64,000 bases of DNA from Paramecium sonneborni (lineage: Eukaryota; Ciliophora; Oligohymenophorea; Peniculida; Parameciidae), in NCBI GenBank assembly GCA_905182985.1, contig CAJJDN010000139.1, positions 30,883 through 94,882 of the forward strand. Direction: 5' to 3'. The first letter of the stretch is position 1, and each line of letters starts with the position of its first letter. The notes beneath the pieces were generated by a model that was given only the letters and a program-made list of their open reading frames with translations, did not search any database and had not been told where the DNA came from. Positions 50,364 through 62,777 of this stretch are shown here, in pieces. The translations under genes and the position numbers were made by a program.

Positions 50364-51400
50364 ATGTTCCCAAGTAAATTGTATGATTTACAATTAACAC
50401 CTTCGCTGAATAAGTTTAATTCTGATTATGAAAGTGCTAAATTAATAGAGTCATTTAAATAACTATTAATAGAAGACGATAAGGAAATAGTCACATAGGC
50501 TATGGTATTGTGCTTAAATCAAAAATTAGGATCTAATGAAAGCAATTTCTTATTCTCTGTACGGCACATGGTATTATTGGAAAGCTTTGAGTGAGATCTC
50601 TAATGGCGACGATCTTAATACTATAAGTTAGTAATTGGAGAGGAAAATCATAATTTATGATATTTGTGAAATTGAGGATTTGAAATGTTAAGTGATTAAT
50701 TTTGGATATAAGAAACGCATATATTTGGCTCGATATTTAAATTACTTTTATGTTGTTGGCAAAAAGGGTACATCTGAAAAACATAAACTTGTTAAAGATA
50801 TTTTAATGGATGTTATAATAGAAATAATAGGTTTACCTATTAGAAGGCATAAACGATCTTATTCAGATGCATTTAAATATCTATCAGATTAGAAGGATAA
50901 TAGAACAAATAAAGTAAATGTAAAAAATGTACCTTTATCTCCTTCAAATATATCACGTACTAGTTTGTAAATGTAATTATTGGATGAGATTAATCAAGAG
51001 AGTGATCTTTTACTTAAAGAATGTAATTCTTTGATAAATTCACCAGGTCCTTAGAATGATTTATTGTAATCTCTTAATTTAAATTTATAAGAAGGTACAA
51101 ATATATTATCTAATGTAAATTTATTAAAATTATGTATAGATAAGATATTTTGGAACATTGAAATTTTATGATGAAGCAAGATCATATGGATTTATAATAA
51201 TGGATATGGATGGTAGTGATTTATTTGTTCATTGTGATGATTTAACTAAAGCAGGGATGAGTAAAGATTTCTTAAGGACAGCTAAACATGGAAATATTAT
51301 AAGATTTTCCTTTCTTATTCTTGAATATTTTGGAAAATATAATAAGAGTAGAAAAGCTGTTGACTTATAGTTTATTTAAGGTCAACAATATTTCATGTGA
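50364..51400 (+). CDS. Cold-shock-domain RNA-binding protein
   Basis: 328 residues from three exons; both introns are 25 nt, GTA...TAG. The C-terminal ~85 residues form a cold-shock domain: RYFGTLKFYDEARSYGFIIM carries the RNP1-like strand and SDLFVHCDDLTKAG the RNP2-like FVH strand, ending NIIRFSFLILEYFGK. The N-terminal 240 residues are of unknown fold (SYSLYGTWYYWKALSEIS, KKRIYLARYLNYFYVVGKK) with a Ser/Pro linker before the domain. CSD proteins bind single-stranded RNA/DNA, so a role in mRNA regulation is probable. The long N-terminus is unusual and may be ciliate-specific. Confidence 0.85.
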
Positions 51401-51535
51401 TATTTATATGTATATTTTACTAATATAAGTTAATATAGTTGTATTAATAAATAAAAGTAGTTTTATACATAATGTTTCTTTTGAATAGGAATTTAAATAT
51501 ATAAACATGAAAATTAGTTATATATAAATAGATAA

Positions 51536-53166
51536 TCACATTTTCTTAGTTCTTAATCTACTTAATTTCTAGCTACCATTCTTATCAAAGATGTATAAAC
51601 TGATAGCAATAATGCAGTTGAAAAAACTGACCCCAACAAAGAAGTAAGATTAGTAAACATAACTAAATATATGAGAGAGTTAATTATACCCTTCAAATGG
51701 ATCTAATTGTCCATATTCATTAATTACATGTCCATTATAAATACTCCCTGTAATAAGTGGAAAGAGAGCCAAGGCAGTATTTTACATAACACCTAAAAGA
51801 CCAAAGGCAGTTCCTAAGATATCTAATTAAATAATTACCAATCATTTGTGGTTTTACTACTAGAGGAATAGAGGGAATTAGAATAGCTGAATAAAAGGAA
51901 TAACATAATCCAAGAGATAATAATGGTAACGCAGATACTCCACATGCACTCTACAATCATAAAGATTATAAGTACATCACAATGAATCAATAGTAAACAT
52001 AAATGAGTAATTATGAAAATAACCGTTGTGAGGACTATGAGTAAAGATCTTTATTTAATTTTATCTGAATAAATTCCAATAATTGGTGTAACAAGTGCAG
52101 CAAAAACATAAGGAATTGTTAATAATCCTCCTGCTTATTATTAGCTAAAACCAAATTTGACTTAAAAAAATGCGTTACCATTATCTAAAAAGGGTACAAA
52201 TAAGGCTTCACTCAACATAATGATTATTGATAATATCCAATATGATCCATCTAAATTTTTTAAATCAGATAATTTAATTTCTTCTTTAGCATCATGAACA
52301 TTATGTGTTTATTCATCTTCATCATCTTCATTATCTTCTTCTTCTTCATCTTAAAGAAATGATTCAGAATAATCACTACTATCAATAGAATTAATATGAT
52401 TGTTATTATTAGTTCTAAGTTGCATACTTAATTCTTATGATAGATTATCTGAAGATTCACTTTTCTCTTTAATAGGAGTTAAAAATTATGGATTGATCTT
52501 CTTAAATTCTTCCATAAGAATTTCATTTTTTTTATCCAAATAAATTAATAGTAAACCACATCCCCAAGAAAAAATAACAATAAATAATCCAATTAAAAAT
52601 GTAAAACCTAATTCATTATGATTAGCTTATATGATAGGACTGACAAATGAATTCATTGCACTTCCTAATTTAGGTATAGATAAACATAATCCTAAAGCCA
52701 AGCTTACCATTCCACCTTCAAACCATTTAGACATTATAGCAGCCTATGCTGCATTTAGACTCTCAGATCCAATACCAAATATACATCTACCTGCTAAAAG
52801 TGTACCATAAGATAGAGTATATCCTCCTATTACTACTATTCCTTAACCAAAAATTAGGATGGTAGAAAATATAAATATACTGACTCTCACTCCAATCTTA
52901 TCTATTAGTATTCCACCAAAAAAAGGAAGGATTATGTTAGGTGCAGAATATATTGAATATAACATGTTGAATTATACATTATTTAATCCCATTTAACTCT
53001 GTATCGTAGATTACAATGCCATAGGATTGTCAAATGCATATGCATCACCAAACAATAATAAACAGGCTAATGCAAGAGCTAACCATAAAACCCATGTCTT
53101 CTAGAATGGTTATTTTGTTATGTATGATTATTTGATTGTAGACACCTCATCATTAGATTAATTCAT
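51536..53166 (-). CDS. MFS transporter, MFSD1-like
   Basis: About 500 residues with 11-12 membrane helices. Helix 1 is LALALACLLLFGDAYAFDNP; the loop 2-3 signature reads GILIDKIGVRVSIF, with AGRCIFGIGSESLNAAQAA in helix 4. A long acidic cytosolic loop (DEEEEDNEDDEDEQ) splits the two halves. The second half starts SYWILSIIMLSEALFVPFL and contains IYSDKIKQRS. The C-terminal stop is placed from the family-like ending SLYIFDKNGSQKL. Resembles MFSD1-type lysosomal transporters. At least two small introns lie in the last third; exact positions are not all resolved. Confidence 0.8.
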
Positions 53167-53262
53167 TAATTCTTAATTTTATTTAAATTTAATTGCATTA
53201 TTAATAATAATGAAAATATATACTTGTTATACATTCTGTAAATTCACATTAGTTATCAGTTA

Positions 53263-54862
53263 TCATTCAATTATCAATCCCTATTCTGACTCAACTACTA
53301 TTTTTATCGTATTCTCATCTAATTATTCCCATTTTTTATCTTCTTTGTTTATAATCTTTGTAATCTTAAAGCTCAACAAACTTTCTCTATTCTATAAATT
53401 AATTAATATTAATAATTAAATTACTTAATTATTATGATTTATCAAAAATGTAAACTTTCCTCTTTTTATTTATACTATTTAATCCACTTCATTCACATCT
53501 CCTTGATCTTCTTCTAACCATCCATATTATTATTCCAATTAAACCATTTTATCATCTACTATTGTTTATATCAATCCCTAAAATAAATTTTAATTCATAC
53601 TGAACCAATAGCAAGTGCATTTATGATTTATGCTTAAGTATATTCTCCAGTATTTTCAAACAATGTTTTTTATTAAAACTGTTTATGTTATAATTTAGAC
53701 AATCTAAAATCAAATCCTAAACCTCCTTCTTTAATTGTTCTACATAATACTGGATAATCCATATCTTATATTATACTGATTCCATTTGGTAATAAATCAT
53801 GAATCAAATCATTTGCTAACATTAAATATACAGCTGCATCTATATCATCTTATATATCAATATTAGAAAATTTAAATCCATCTATTTAATACTCTGTTAT
53901 CCAATAAGATATATTTGACAATAATAATCTTAATACTTCCCATTTACCATAATCTAATTGATTCAATCCCTCTTTCAAATACTGAAAAGCACTCCCATCC
54001 CAATTATTTAAATAATTTCTTATTTGTTCATGATCTATTTCCATTATCACTGAAAAACCCTTATCATGAATAATATCTATATTTCTTTTTAAATCATCTG
54101 GTGTTATTTAATTTATATCCAATTGCATCAATAATTATTAAGTTATCATTATTGTATTGTAACCATTTACTTCTTATACTTCTGTTATCTTTTATTTTAT
54201 CACTTTCAAACCTTTACTTTGTTATTTTTGTTACAATTATTTTTATTGAAATTCATACCTATTGTCTGGATTCCAAAATATTGCTTAATCTCCCTTTTTT
54301 ACATTACTCCATACTGAAACTCTTTCGAATTCATTACAATATGTTATTAATTTGCTTCCATGTTATATTTAATGATTATCGTCATCATCCTTTGGAATAA
54401 ACACTTCCCAATTTCCACCATTATCAGTAGTACAACCATATTCATTCAATTTTAATTCTTTTGCGTTAGGAGCCCATTCTCTATATGTTATTCCTGTATC
54501 AGATACGATAAATCCATATTTTTAATACCTATTTTCACATCTTATATTACCCCTTAGCAAAATCTTTTATTGATGATTCCACTTTTATTATTTGCTCTAA
54601 AACCTAAAAAAACTTCTCATTTCTATTCTAAATCACTTCTTTCAATTCAGGCTCTTCTATAACTGTTTACAATTAATCAACATTTTTCTCATACTTTTAC
54701 ATAAATTCTTCATTCTCAAAAACTGATTACTAATACTATTCATTAACATTTTACTTGATAAAATAAAGAATTTTTCTTAGACAATTTTCTATTCGGAACC
54801 TTTCTAGATAGAGCTGACCCTTAATCAATATAATTCATATTTTTATATATATTATTATCCAT
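53263..54862 (-). CDS. Glycogen-branching-enzyme-like pseudoenzyme
   Basis: About 500 residues with small introns. The CBM48-like N-terminal part reads YGFIVSDTGITYREWAPNAKE. The GH13 barrel part has TPDDLKRNIDIIHDKGFSVI, LDYGKWEVLRLLLSNISYWI and AAVYLMLANDLIHDLLPNGI, all typical of 1,4-alpha-glucan branching enzymes. The C-terminal sandwich has RGKFTFLINHNN. Key catalytic positions differ: the nucleophile motif DGFRFD is DGFKFS (53865-53882), the acid/base region IGED is IIQD, and the HDQ region is absent. It is also shorter than the ~700-residue family. Probably catalytically inactive, perhaps a glycogen-binding regulator. Confidence 0.72.
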
Positions 54863-54911
54863 ATCATATATTTTATTTTTGAACCCTCTTTCCTAAATAA
54901 TAAAAAACCAT

Positions 54912-55437
54912 TCATGAATCATAAAAATTAATTATTATCTATAAAATCTAAATCTTAAAAAATAAAAACTGAATAAAATAGTTAAAATTATAAAAATATG
55001 TTTAGATATTTAACAAATAATAATACAACCACCATATATCAGATTTATTCCAATTCTTTTGTGTTCTGTTTAAATTCGTGAAATTATTTTTATCTTCTTC
55101 TTTATAAAGGAATAATACACTAACTCTTTTTTTTTATTAATTTTATAAATAGAGAATCCTTTCTTTTCTTGTGCTGTCTTAAATCATTTATTCTCAAAGG
55201 TTATTTATCTTAAAATCTTTCTTATTCTATTTTCTAAGATATCTTTTTTGGATAAAATGATATTTTTGAGTCATTATAATCTTAATCTTCTAAAGTAAGA
55301 CAGAATTCATTGACATAATGATCATCCTTATCTACTAAATTCCTTATTGGATGATATATATCTTCTTTTTCATCATCTGAATTATGGAATGAGTTAATCT
55401 TATATTTGTTTTGCGGGAATATTTTTTTTATCTCCAT
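54912..55437 (-). CDS. Small protein, possible frameshift
   Basis: Starts MEIKKIFPQNKYKINSFHN with an acidic/polar N-terminal half (DDEKEDIYHPIRNLVDKDD). The last part is convincing in another frame: AQEKKGFSIYKINKKKRVSV then LNRTQKNWNKSDIWWLYYYL, whose WNKSDIWWLYYY phrase looks like a Trp-rich helix of a Myb-like or other small domain. I found no short intron that joins the two frames around 55180-55200, so there is either a sequence error or gene damage. The stop is 49 bp from the start of the branching-enzyme-like gene. Confidence 0.42.
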
Positions 55438-56893
55438 TACTATTAAATAATTGATTGATCAAATAAATAAATATAATCATAATATTTTAACTCTCTCAAT
55501 CACGATCAATTACACTCAATCATACAAAAAATGAAGATCAATCAATCCATATTAAGGCGTTGTTAATTAATTTGAAATTGATAATTATTTTAAAGATAAT
55601 ATTTACAATATTATTCAATAATAATTTGTATTTAGAAAATCTATCTGATTATATCTATCCATCCAAACTAATAAACGCTATCTAATTTATGTATTATAAT
55701 TATAATATTTCTTTTTCTTATTTATCCTCATTTTCTGATCCTAACAATAATGTATAATGATATTATTTCTTTTAAAACAAAGCAATCCTTTATTTTTGAT
55801 AAACAATATACGTTAAACACTCTGGATGTTATCGTTGTATAGTAATCAGGAGCAATTAGCCGGATATATTAATAACAAATAACTTATAGAAGTACTTTGT
55901 AGAAAATATAATATTTCCTCTCAATGATCTAACTGAATTAAAAAATGGTCATAAAATCCAAAAAAGGGAAGAATATGGTTTTTTATAAGTGTGTATAATA
56001 GATATAAACATTTATCTAATCTTCTTGTATAGATTTTATTTTATGTTTATTCTTAACTAACAATTATATTTTGTAATTTGAATCGAACATGTTGACTAAC
56101 AAAGCATTCCTTTTCCATCTATAGACTTTTTTGTAAATGAATAATAGTTTTCTTTATTTTGTATTGTATTGTTCATTAATAGATTCATGAAATTATCAAG
56201 TAATATTCTTTTGGGCAATAAAGTCTTCAGAATCATCAAGATGGCTTTAACTCTATAATATTTAGATTCTGTTTTGAGATACCTTATTTCTAGGATGATA
56301 TAATACGATTTCAAGATTTTATCATCTTTATTTAACAGTAGGACAATATTCTTTTGTCATTGGACAAACTTTTTGGTGACAAGGTTAGATACAAAATAGT
56401 GTAGAGATATAATTGAATGTACTTAAAAAAAAATATTCAAACTGAATACTAACAGGATCAATAATGTAAAAAAATATCTATCTGAAATATTATGTGAACT
56501 AATTCAAATGAATATTGAATTGATGAATTTTAAAGACTTTAAAAATTTTTCAAGGGTAATTGAGTTTATTTCCTATTGATATATTGATGATAAAATTGTT
56601 ATCAAGTTGAAGACATTTCAATTATTCTTAGGTACTGATACAATTATAAAAATTATAAATAAATTTATTCATAAATTTATTTGTTTCTTTAATTGTTGAC
56701 ATGAGAATTGTAATCCTTATGTTTTTTAATATTGTTTGAGTACTTATTCTAGAATAGAAATATGAAAAGAATAAAATTTTAAATAGTCAAATTAAATATA
56801 GTTTGATTAAATCTAAATTTTAAGTTGGTAATTAGAGTTAGATGAATTATAGAAAAGTAGAGTTAGTTGAAGTATAATTTTTGATTAATAATT
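55438..56893. other. Long gene-poor stretch with one doubtful minus ORF
   Basis: Nearly 1.5 kb without a clear gene. A minus frame from about 56354 to TGA at 55949 is open for ~130 codons (LKTESKYYRVKAILMILKTL, SFTKKSIDGKGMLCQS) but has no recognisable motif and no clean start. It could be chance, a gene fragment, or part of an untypical gene. The rest is poly-A/T-rich and likely includes the promoter of the gene at 56894. Confidence 0.35.
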
Positions 56894-57671
56894 ATGGTTT
56901 ATAAAATAAGAAATAAATCATTCTTTTGGACTAGAGCAGGATGGAAGAATAATTGGCATCCTAAAAATTTTAATGCTCCTCGTCCTTCTAGTTCAGAGTT
57001 TACAATAGGTATTAGATGTCGTTATGATCATAATTCATTTTTAAGAGGTTTTTATAATAAATTGATTAGATTAGCATATCATTCATATAGGAAGATCTCT
57101 AGACATTGTAAACAATATTTTTATGGAAATAAAGAATTAGAAGAACTATTTTAAATGGGTTTAAGGACTTTTTTCATTGTTCCACATATAGCTGAATGTC
57201 AAGTCACATAAATAAAACATGGTGGTGAAAGAAGAATGGTTGATTAAATAGATAGAGATTTTGAATTAGTGTCATATAATTCACATCCATATTAATTATT
57301 TACATACACAGTATGGAATCAATATTTAGCAAATTAATAAGAAGCCTATGAATAACGAAAGAATGGAGGTAAAGCTATTGAAGATTAAGTTATTGATCAT
57401 ATTAGGTAAATATTTACATTATAGAAATTAGTGAATTAGTAAAAGATGAGAAGAGTAGGTTGGGTCCTGGCAAATAATTAAGTATTGAGAGGACAGCTGA
57501 AATTGTTATGAATGTTATGAGATAATTAAGAACTGCATAATAGAGACCAAATTTGAATAATAGGTAAATTGTTAAAATGAGAATGTTAGACGAGGAGATG
57601 GTGAATTTGATGATTTCTTAGAATAAAGGAGACCATTTACAGCTCCTAATAATCAATCAGCAACTCATTGA
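56894..57671 (+). CDS. Hypothetical basic/aromatic protein
   Basis: 241 residues from three exons (introns 26 nt each). The N-terminal 90 residues are rich in Trp, Arg and aromatic residues (SFFWTRAGWKNNWHPKNF, FTIGIRCRYDHNSFLRGFYN) and look globular. The rest contains VPHIAECQVTQIKHGG and helical segments (YTVWNQYLANQQEAYEQRK) and ends in a Pro/Asn tail (RRPFTAPNNQSATH). No family recognised; composition would fit an organellar ribosome or RNA-associated protein, but this is a guess. Convergent with the next gene, 22 bp between stops. Confidence 0.65.
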
Positions 57672-57693
57672 GTAATTATATATTATAAGAATA

Positions 57694-58317
57694 TCAATTA
57701 AAATTAAAGATATCATTTATTAGATTATTGGATTAATCTATTGCAGTGTTATGTCTTAATCTTTTTCTATATCTTTTTTATGCCTAATCATCTTCTTCAT
57801 CTGATTCCTCATTTATGTAATTACTAACATATTAAGTCTGAGTTTTTTTAATTGTACTTATATATTTCTTCTTCTTATTTTGAAGTTCTTTCAAATTTAA
57901 ATTATCTTCATTATTTTCCTTATTCTAATCATTCTATTTCTTATTGTTCTTCTTTAAATTCATTTTATTATTAAAAAGATGAGTGAATACAAGTTCTTCA
58001 AGATTTATAATCTTTTCTTAAAGTTCTTCAAATTATTTTTCAATCACTTCAGAATTATCAGATTTTTATTCTGCTTCTCTCACACTTTACTTTATATTCA
58101 ATGTTTATTTTTGAACTTTCCAAAATAAATCTTAAATATCAGAAGCTTCACAATCAATCATCTAAATTACAGATTACAATTTGGTAATTTATTATGTTTT
58201 ATCTTAAAGATCTTTTTTCACTTGAACTAATTGTTATTATACTAAAAATCATAAGATAAATTTACAATCTGAAGAAAATTTTAAGGCTTCTAAACATTAC
58301 TCTTTTAATTTCTTCAT
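57694..58317 (-). CDS. Coiled-coil protein with acidic/basic tail
   Basis: 199 residues from two exons (24-nt intron). It is almost entirely coiled coil in the first 120 residues (QQQLVQVKKDLQDKTQQITK, IEKQFEELQEKIINLEEL). It then becomes very charged (NLKKNNKKQNDQNKENNEDN) and ends with an acidic patch (NEESDEEDDQAQ) followed by basic KRYRKRLRHN. It may be nuclear or cytoskeletal; no family is recognised. It lies 42 bp downstream of the PP2A A-subunit gene on the same strand. Confidence 0.68.
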
Positions 58318-58359
58318 TTGTATATAATTATATAATTATATATATATTATTTTGGACAT

Positions 58360-60295
58360 TCAATTTTATAATGCTTCTTATGCATAAAATTTAACATCTC
58401 TATCTGGATCTTCTAATAATTCATTAATAGATCTAAAAAATAATGAAATTAAATTTACTATTTTATTTGATTCAAAGTTTATTAGTTATCAATTTTCTTT
58501 TATAAAGATTTTGCCACCTTAATACTAACAAATCTAATATTTGGAACTGGATCTTTTAAACACTTTTAAACAATAGGCCATAATTTATCTTAAGCAATAG
58601 GTCCATCAACAGCAAAAGAGATTTATTAGATAGCATAAAGTGCATTGATTCTATAAAGTGATCCAACATCCTTAGATAAAGTTTCAATGCATTTAGATAA
58701 GAAATTACCAATAGCCCAGTCTTATTTATAAGTAGCAATCAATGCAGGTAATTATATTAATCCCATAGATCTAACTTCAGCTGCTCTATCTTTTAAAAAC
58801 ATTACGAAAACAGATTCCAATTATTTATTAAAGACATCAGGATTTTTTACAGTCCTTAAAATATTAATATATAAATTAATACAAGGCTAATTGAATGATA
58901 GTTTACATAGTTTCTTTCCTTACTCTCCATTTAGGATCATCCATACATTTTTTTAAAAATGGAACAAATTAATTCAAAGCCTCTGGACCTATGGCAGCTG
59001 CAAATTATCCTGCTGATTTTGCAGCATTTCTTCTTACATCTTAATTATCATCAGCCATTAAATCAATTAAATATTATTATAATTTGCTTTGACTATACTC
59101 TTTTGGTAAGAGTGTAGCAATTTAACCAATAACTTCACATGCATATTCTAATATCTAAAACAATTTATACATTTAACTTATGAAAATGGATCTTTTGATA
59201 ATAATTATAAAAGAGGAACTATTAAATTTAATTTCTCTGGTGATACAAATTTAATAAATCTTGCCAAACTTCTAACAGCAATGACTCTAACATCACATTC
59301 AGTATCTTTTAATAAGTTAGAGAAGATCTAAATAAGTGAGGAATCAGCAATTTCTTTACCTACAGCTTCAGCTAACTATTATTATAAAATAATTAATATT
59401 ACATCTGCAAATATTTTGGATAATGCTAATCTTACTCTCCATGATTTATCTTCAGCTGATTAAATAATTAGAGGTAGAATATTAGTTTTATTTTCACTAC
59501 TATTTAAAATTTTTGCTATATTCATTAAACTTTCCATGCATAATAATCTAACTTAATCTTGTTCATCTTGACATAATTATTTAAGAACAGGAATCAAATC
59601 TTAAATGACATGAATCTTATCCATAAATTAAGCAATTTCTCCAATTTTAGTAGCAACAGCTCTTCTTACCATAGGTGTTTCTTCACTACATAACTCAGTA
59701 AACTTTCTAATGAATATTTAAATTTGAATTACTATCTAATTTTCTCCTTTTAATTACCAGCTCTAGCATATAATGGACACATTAAACAAACTGCAGATAC
59801 TCGACAAGTAAAATTAGTATCATTTGAAGCTAATCTAATAATCTATAAAATTTGTAAAAGAAATAAATTTACCATTGGTACAATAGTGTTAGCAATATCA
59901 TTGTCTCCTAAAAATCCACAAACAATTGCGATAGATTTTACAGCTTATTCTCTTACAACAGTTTCATCAAATCCTGCTAATTGTTCAAGCAAAGATAATA
60001 AACATGATGACTAATTTGGAATGATTTAACTATAAATATATAATTAAGTATAATTACGCAATATTTCCTAATTCTTCAGCTAATGCAAAAAGTACTTCAT
60101 CATCTTCTTTCTTTAATAGAGCTAGTTTAATATTTATTGCTATTTACTTTCAAAATATGGTATTAATTATGACTTTATTTTATCACTGCCTAACAAAGTA
60201 GCAACAACTTTCACTCTATGCATAGCATTCACTTTTAAATAAACTTCTTCATTCTCCATGTCTTCTTTTAAAACCTCAAATGGATTTTCGCTCAT
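58360..60295 (-). CDS. PPP2R1: PP2A scaffold subunit A (PR65) HEAT-repeat protein
   Basis: About 585 residues of tandem ~39-residue HEAT repeats. The scaffold of protein phosphatase 2A binds the catalytic C subunit and variable B subunits. The N-terminus PFEVLKEDMENEEVYLKVNA and LGSDKIKSQLIPYF, with EVLFALAEELG, matches the first HEAT repeat of PR65. Later repeats carry the typical D-x-D/VR pattern, and the last reads INELLEDPDRDVKFYAQEAL. Several small introns split the frame (long stretches of Gln codons as TAA/TAG also occur); I did not place every one. Housekeeping signalling gene. Confidence 0.9.
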
Positions 60296-60512
60296 AATTA
60301 AATAAGATTTATATATAACAAAGAAATTATTTCTCAAATATTAAAGATAATTAATGAAATCAAATATCATATCTCAAAAGAACTCTGTATATTTTTAATA
60401 TAAATTTTATTATATATAAGATTATCATTGAACTATAATAATAATCTCTTATTCTATAACAAGAGTAATTGATTTGACAATATTTTAATATCTAAATTAA
60501 CAAATAATAAAA

Positions 60513-61433
60513 ATGTAATAATAAATAATATTAGGTTCCATTGTTTGTTGTGCTTCATTTCTTTTAATTATCTTAATAATAGGATGGGATGTTGTTGAAA
60601 TTACTAATTGGGGTTTGAAGTGTAATTCTATTAGTAAATAATGTGATAAACAAATTTATGCTCCAGGAAGATATTTAGTTGGCCCATTTAATTCTTTTTT
60701 TAATTTTCCTGGCAGTAGATAAACTATTGAATTCTCAGATGATAAAAGAGCATAAAGTCAACCTCTTAAAACAAGAACTGCTGAAGGTCTTACATTGAGT
60801 TTACATGTTTCATTTTAATATTAACTCATTAAGAATGAAATAGCATAATTATATGCTTTAGGTGGATTAAACTATGAAGCCACTTTTATAAGAATGGCAA
60901 GGGATACAATTTTATAAGCAGCAGGTAAATTTGAAGCACCTAAATATTGGACTAACAGAAGAAACATAACAGAAGTTATGTAAAAACAATTAGAAGATGA
61001 ATTAAAAAAGGCTCATGCTAATTGTGTATCACTTTAAATTCTTGATATTGAATTGCCTGATTAATATGAAGATTCTATTGTTTAAACATAAATTGAAGTC
61101 TAAAAGAAAACTATGAAATAATTTGAATAAAAAGCTTAAATGATTTTAAATGACATTCTTGTTATGAAGGCTGAAAATGATTAAGAAATCTTTGCTATTC
61201 ATGCCTAAGCTTAAGCAGATGCATTCACTATTACATAAGCAGCATAAGCTACTGCTAATAAATTATTATTAGAAGCTGAATCTAAAGGTTATGAAATGAT
61301 CTAAAAGAACCTAGAACTAACTAAAGAAGAATTTAATCAGTATTTATATTGGATTTCTGTTTTAAAATAAAAAAAAGCTAAATTAGTATTCAATCCCAAC
61401 ACTGTATTAACTTATAATATGAATCGTAATTGA
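60513..61433 (+). CDS. SPFH/prohibitin-family membrane protein
   Basis: 306 residues, single exon. SPFH (band 7) proteins oligomerise on membranes (stomatin, prohibitin, erlin, flotillin). An N-terminal membrane anchor (SIVCCASFLLIILIIGWDVV) is followed by the band-7 fold: APGRYLVGPFNSFFNFP, TIEFSDDKRAQSQPLKTRT, GLTLSLHVSFQYQL, then the helical region (MILNDILVMKAENDQEIFAI, ADAFTITQAAQATANKLLLE). Final part NPNTVLTYNMN. It is divergent from typical prohibitin, and I cannot tell the subfamily. Location (mitochondria, ER or plasma membrane) is not shown by the sequence. Confidence 0.85.
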
Positions 61434-61467
61434 ATTATAATCATTTACATTTTAAATACATTTTTAT

Positions 61468-62496
61468 TCATAATTAGTAGTTGATTAAATCTCTTAAACG
61501 AAGGTACTCTTAATTGAATATTCTAACATCATCAACTTTACTGGCTTTTATAAGATATTCTGTCAAAAATTTTAGCTCTTCATCTTTCTCATTAGAATTC
61601 CACTCCAAAATTGGTATTCCATTATCAATTTGTAAACCAAAAGAATGAGCTAAATTATCAACTATTATAGTTGAACTCAAATCTATATCTTTTAAAGTTC
61701 TTAAATCTTTAATAAAGAATCCATTTTTTGTTTCCATGCAATGATTTCTCGAAAATATTCCTATTATTTTATTTTATTCTGGATCTAAGTAATCCACTAT
61801 AACACTTGCATATGATGGTGATGAAGCTGTGAAAATGAATATTGAATAAATTTCAGCTAACTTATTTAAAAAATAATTTGTATATGGTCTTACATTAAAA
61901 CCTATTTAATTGATGTGAACTTAAGCTTACTCTTTAGAACTACAACAATGAATTAAGGTTTCATCTAAATCTAATAGTAATATTTTTTATTTAGTTTCTT
62001 CTATTGGAACTTCTATTTGACGAGATTTTATAAATTAATCACTGGGTCCTTTCAAACATTTGGTTGCATAGATCAAACCTCTTTAAGTTAGTAAAAGATG
62101 TTTTTTTAGAGTAGTTTCTGAAACTGATTCACCAAATATTAGATGTCGAAAAGGGTGATTTTTTACAGAAACTTCATATTGTTTTTGAGTTTTTAATTCA
62201 GCATCAGAATGAGTTTATTTATTTGACAATACATTTTTAGCTGTGTTAGTAAATAGTTATTAAATTGTTGATGGCTTTGGTTTGAATTTTGATTGTTATG
62301 GTTTTTAAGGAGACTTAGCTGAAGGAGTTATTGGAGTCCCACAATCAGAATCATCAGTTTAAAACTCTTATTTATGTTTTACAGAGTTTATTGAATGAGG
62401 TGTTGTGCTTTCTCCATCATCAGAATAAAATTATGATTTCTTACTTGGCTTACTCAATGTCAATTTATGAGTATTATAATGTTATTTGGAATTCAT
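61468..62496 (-). CDS. SCP/FCP1-like HAD phosphatase (NLI-interacting-factor type)
   Basis: 342 residues, single exon. The C-terminal half is the catalytic HAD domain: KILLLDLDETLIHCCSS contains D-x-D-x-T, followed by VRPYTNYFLNKLAEIY, FTASSPSYASVIVDYLDP, the DLSSTIIVDNLAHSF motif, and ILEWNSNEKDEEL. This matches the CTD small phosphatase/Dullard type, which dephosphorylates Ser/Thr residues. The N-terminal ~150 residues are low-complexity Ser/Pro/Gln-rich (PITPSAKSPQKPQQ). The stop is at 61468-61470. Most of this gene is present a second time in the duplicated block to the right. Confidence 0.9.
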
Positions 62497-62665
62497 TTTT
62501 TTAAGTCTATGATATGTAATAATATTTAATTAAATATGTCAAAATAAAATACAATTAAATTTGATTAGAAATCTAGATTTGATAACTCATCTAAAATAAT
62601 TATATCCTCTTTTATCAGTATTTATTATTATCTAAAACAGATATAAAATTTTTATTAAAATCAAA

Positions 62666-62776
62666 ATGTAATTTTAAGAATTAGAAAAAAAGTATGAAGA
62701 ACTTGAAGGATAATGGAAATAAAGTTGTTTGAAAGTTCAATAATTAGAGAGTTTAAATTTATAATTAGCTTAATAA
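62666..62776 (+). CDS. Coiled-coil gene start, left copy (cut by N)
   Basis: ATG at 62666 opens a Gln/Leu/Glu coiled coil (MQFQELEKKYEELEGQWKQS) that runs straight into the N at 62777. Divergent from the phosphatase gene by 169 bp. Same sequence as 63890-64000. Confidence 0.55.
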
Positions 62777-62777
62777 N

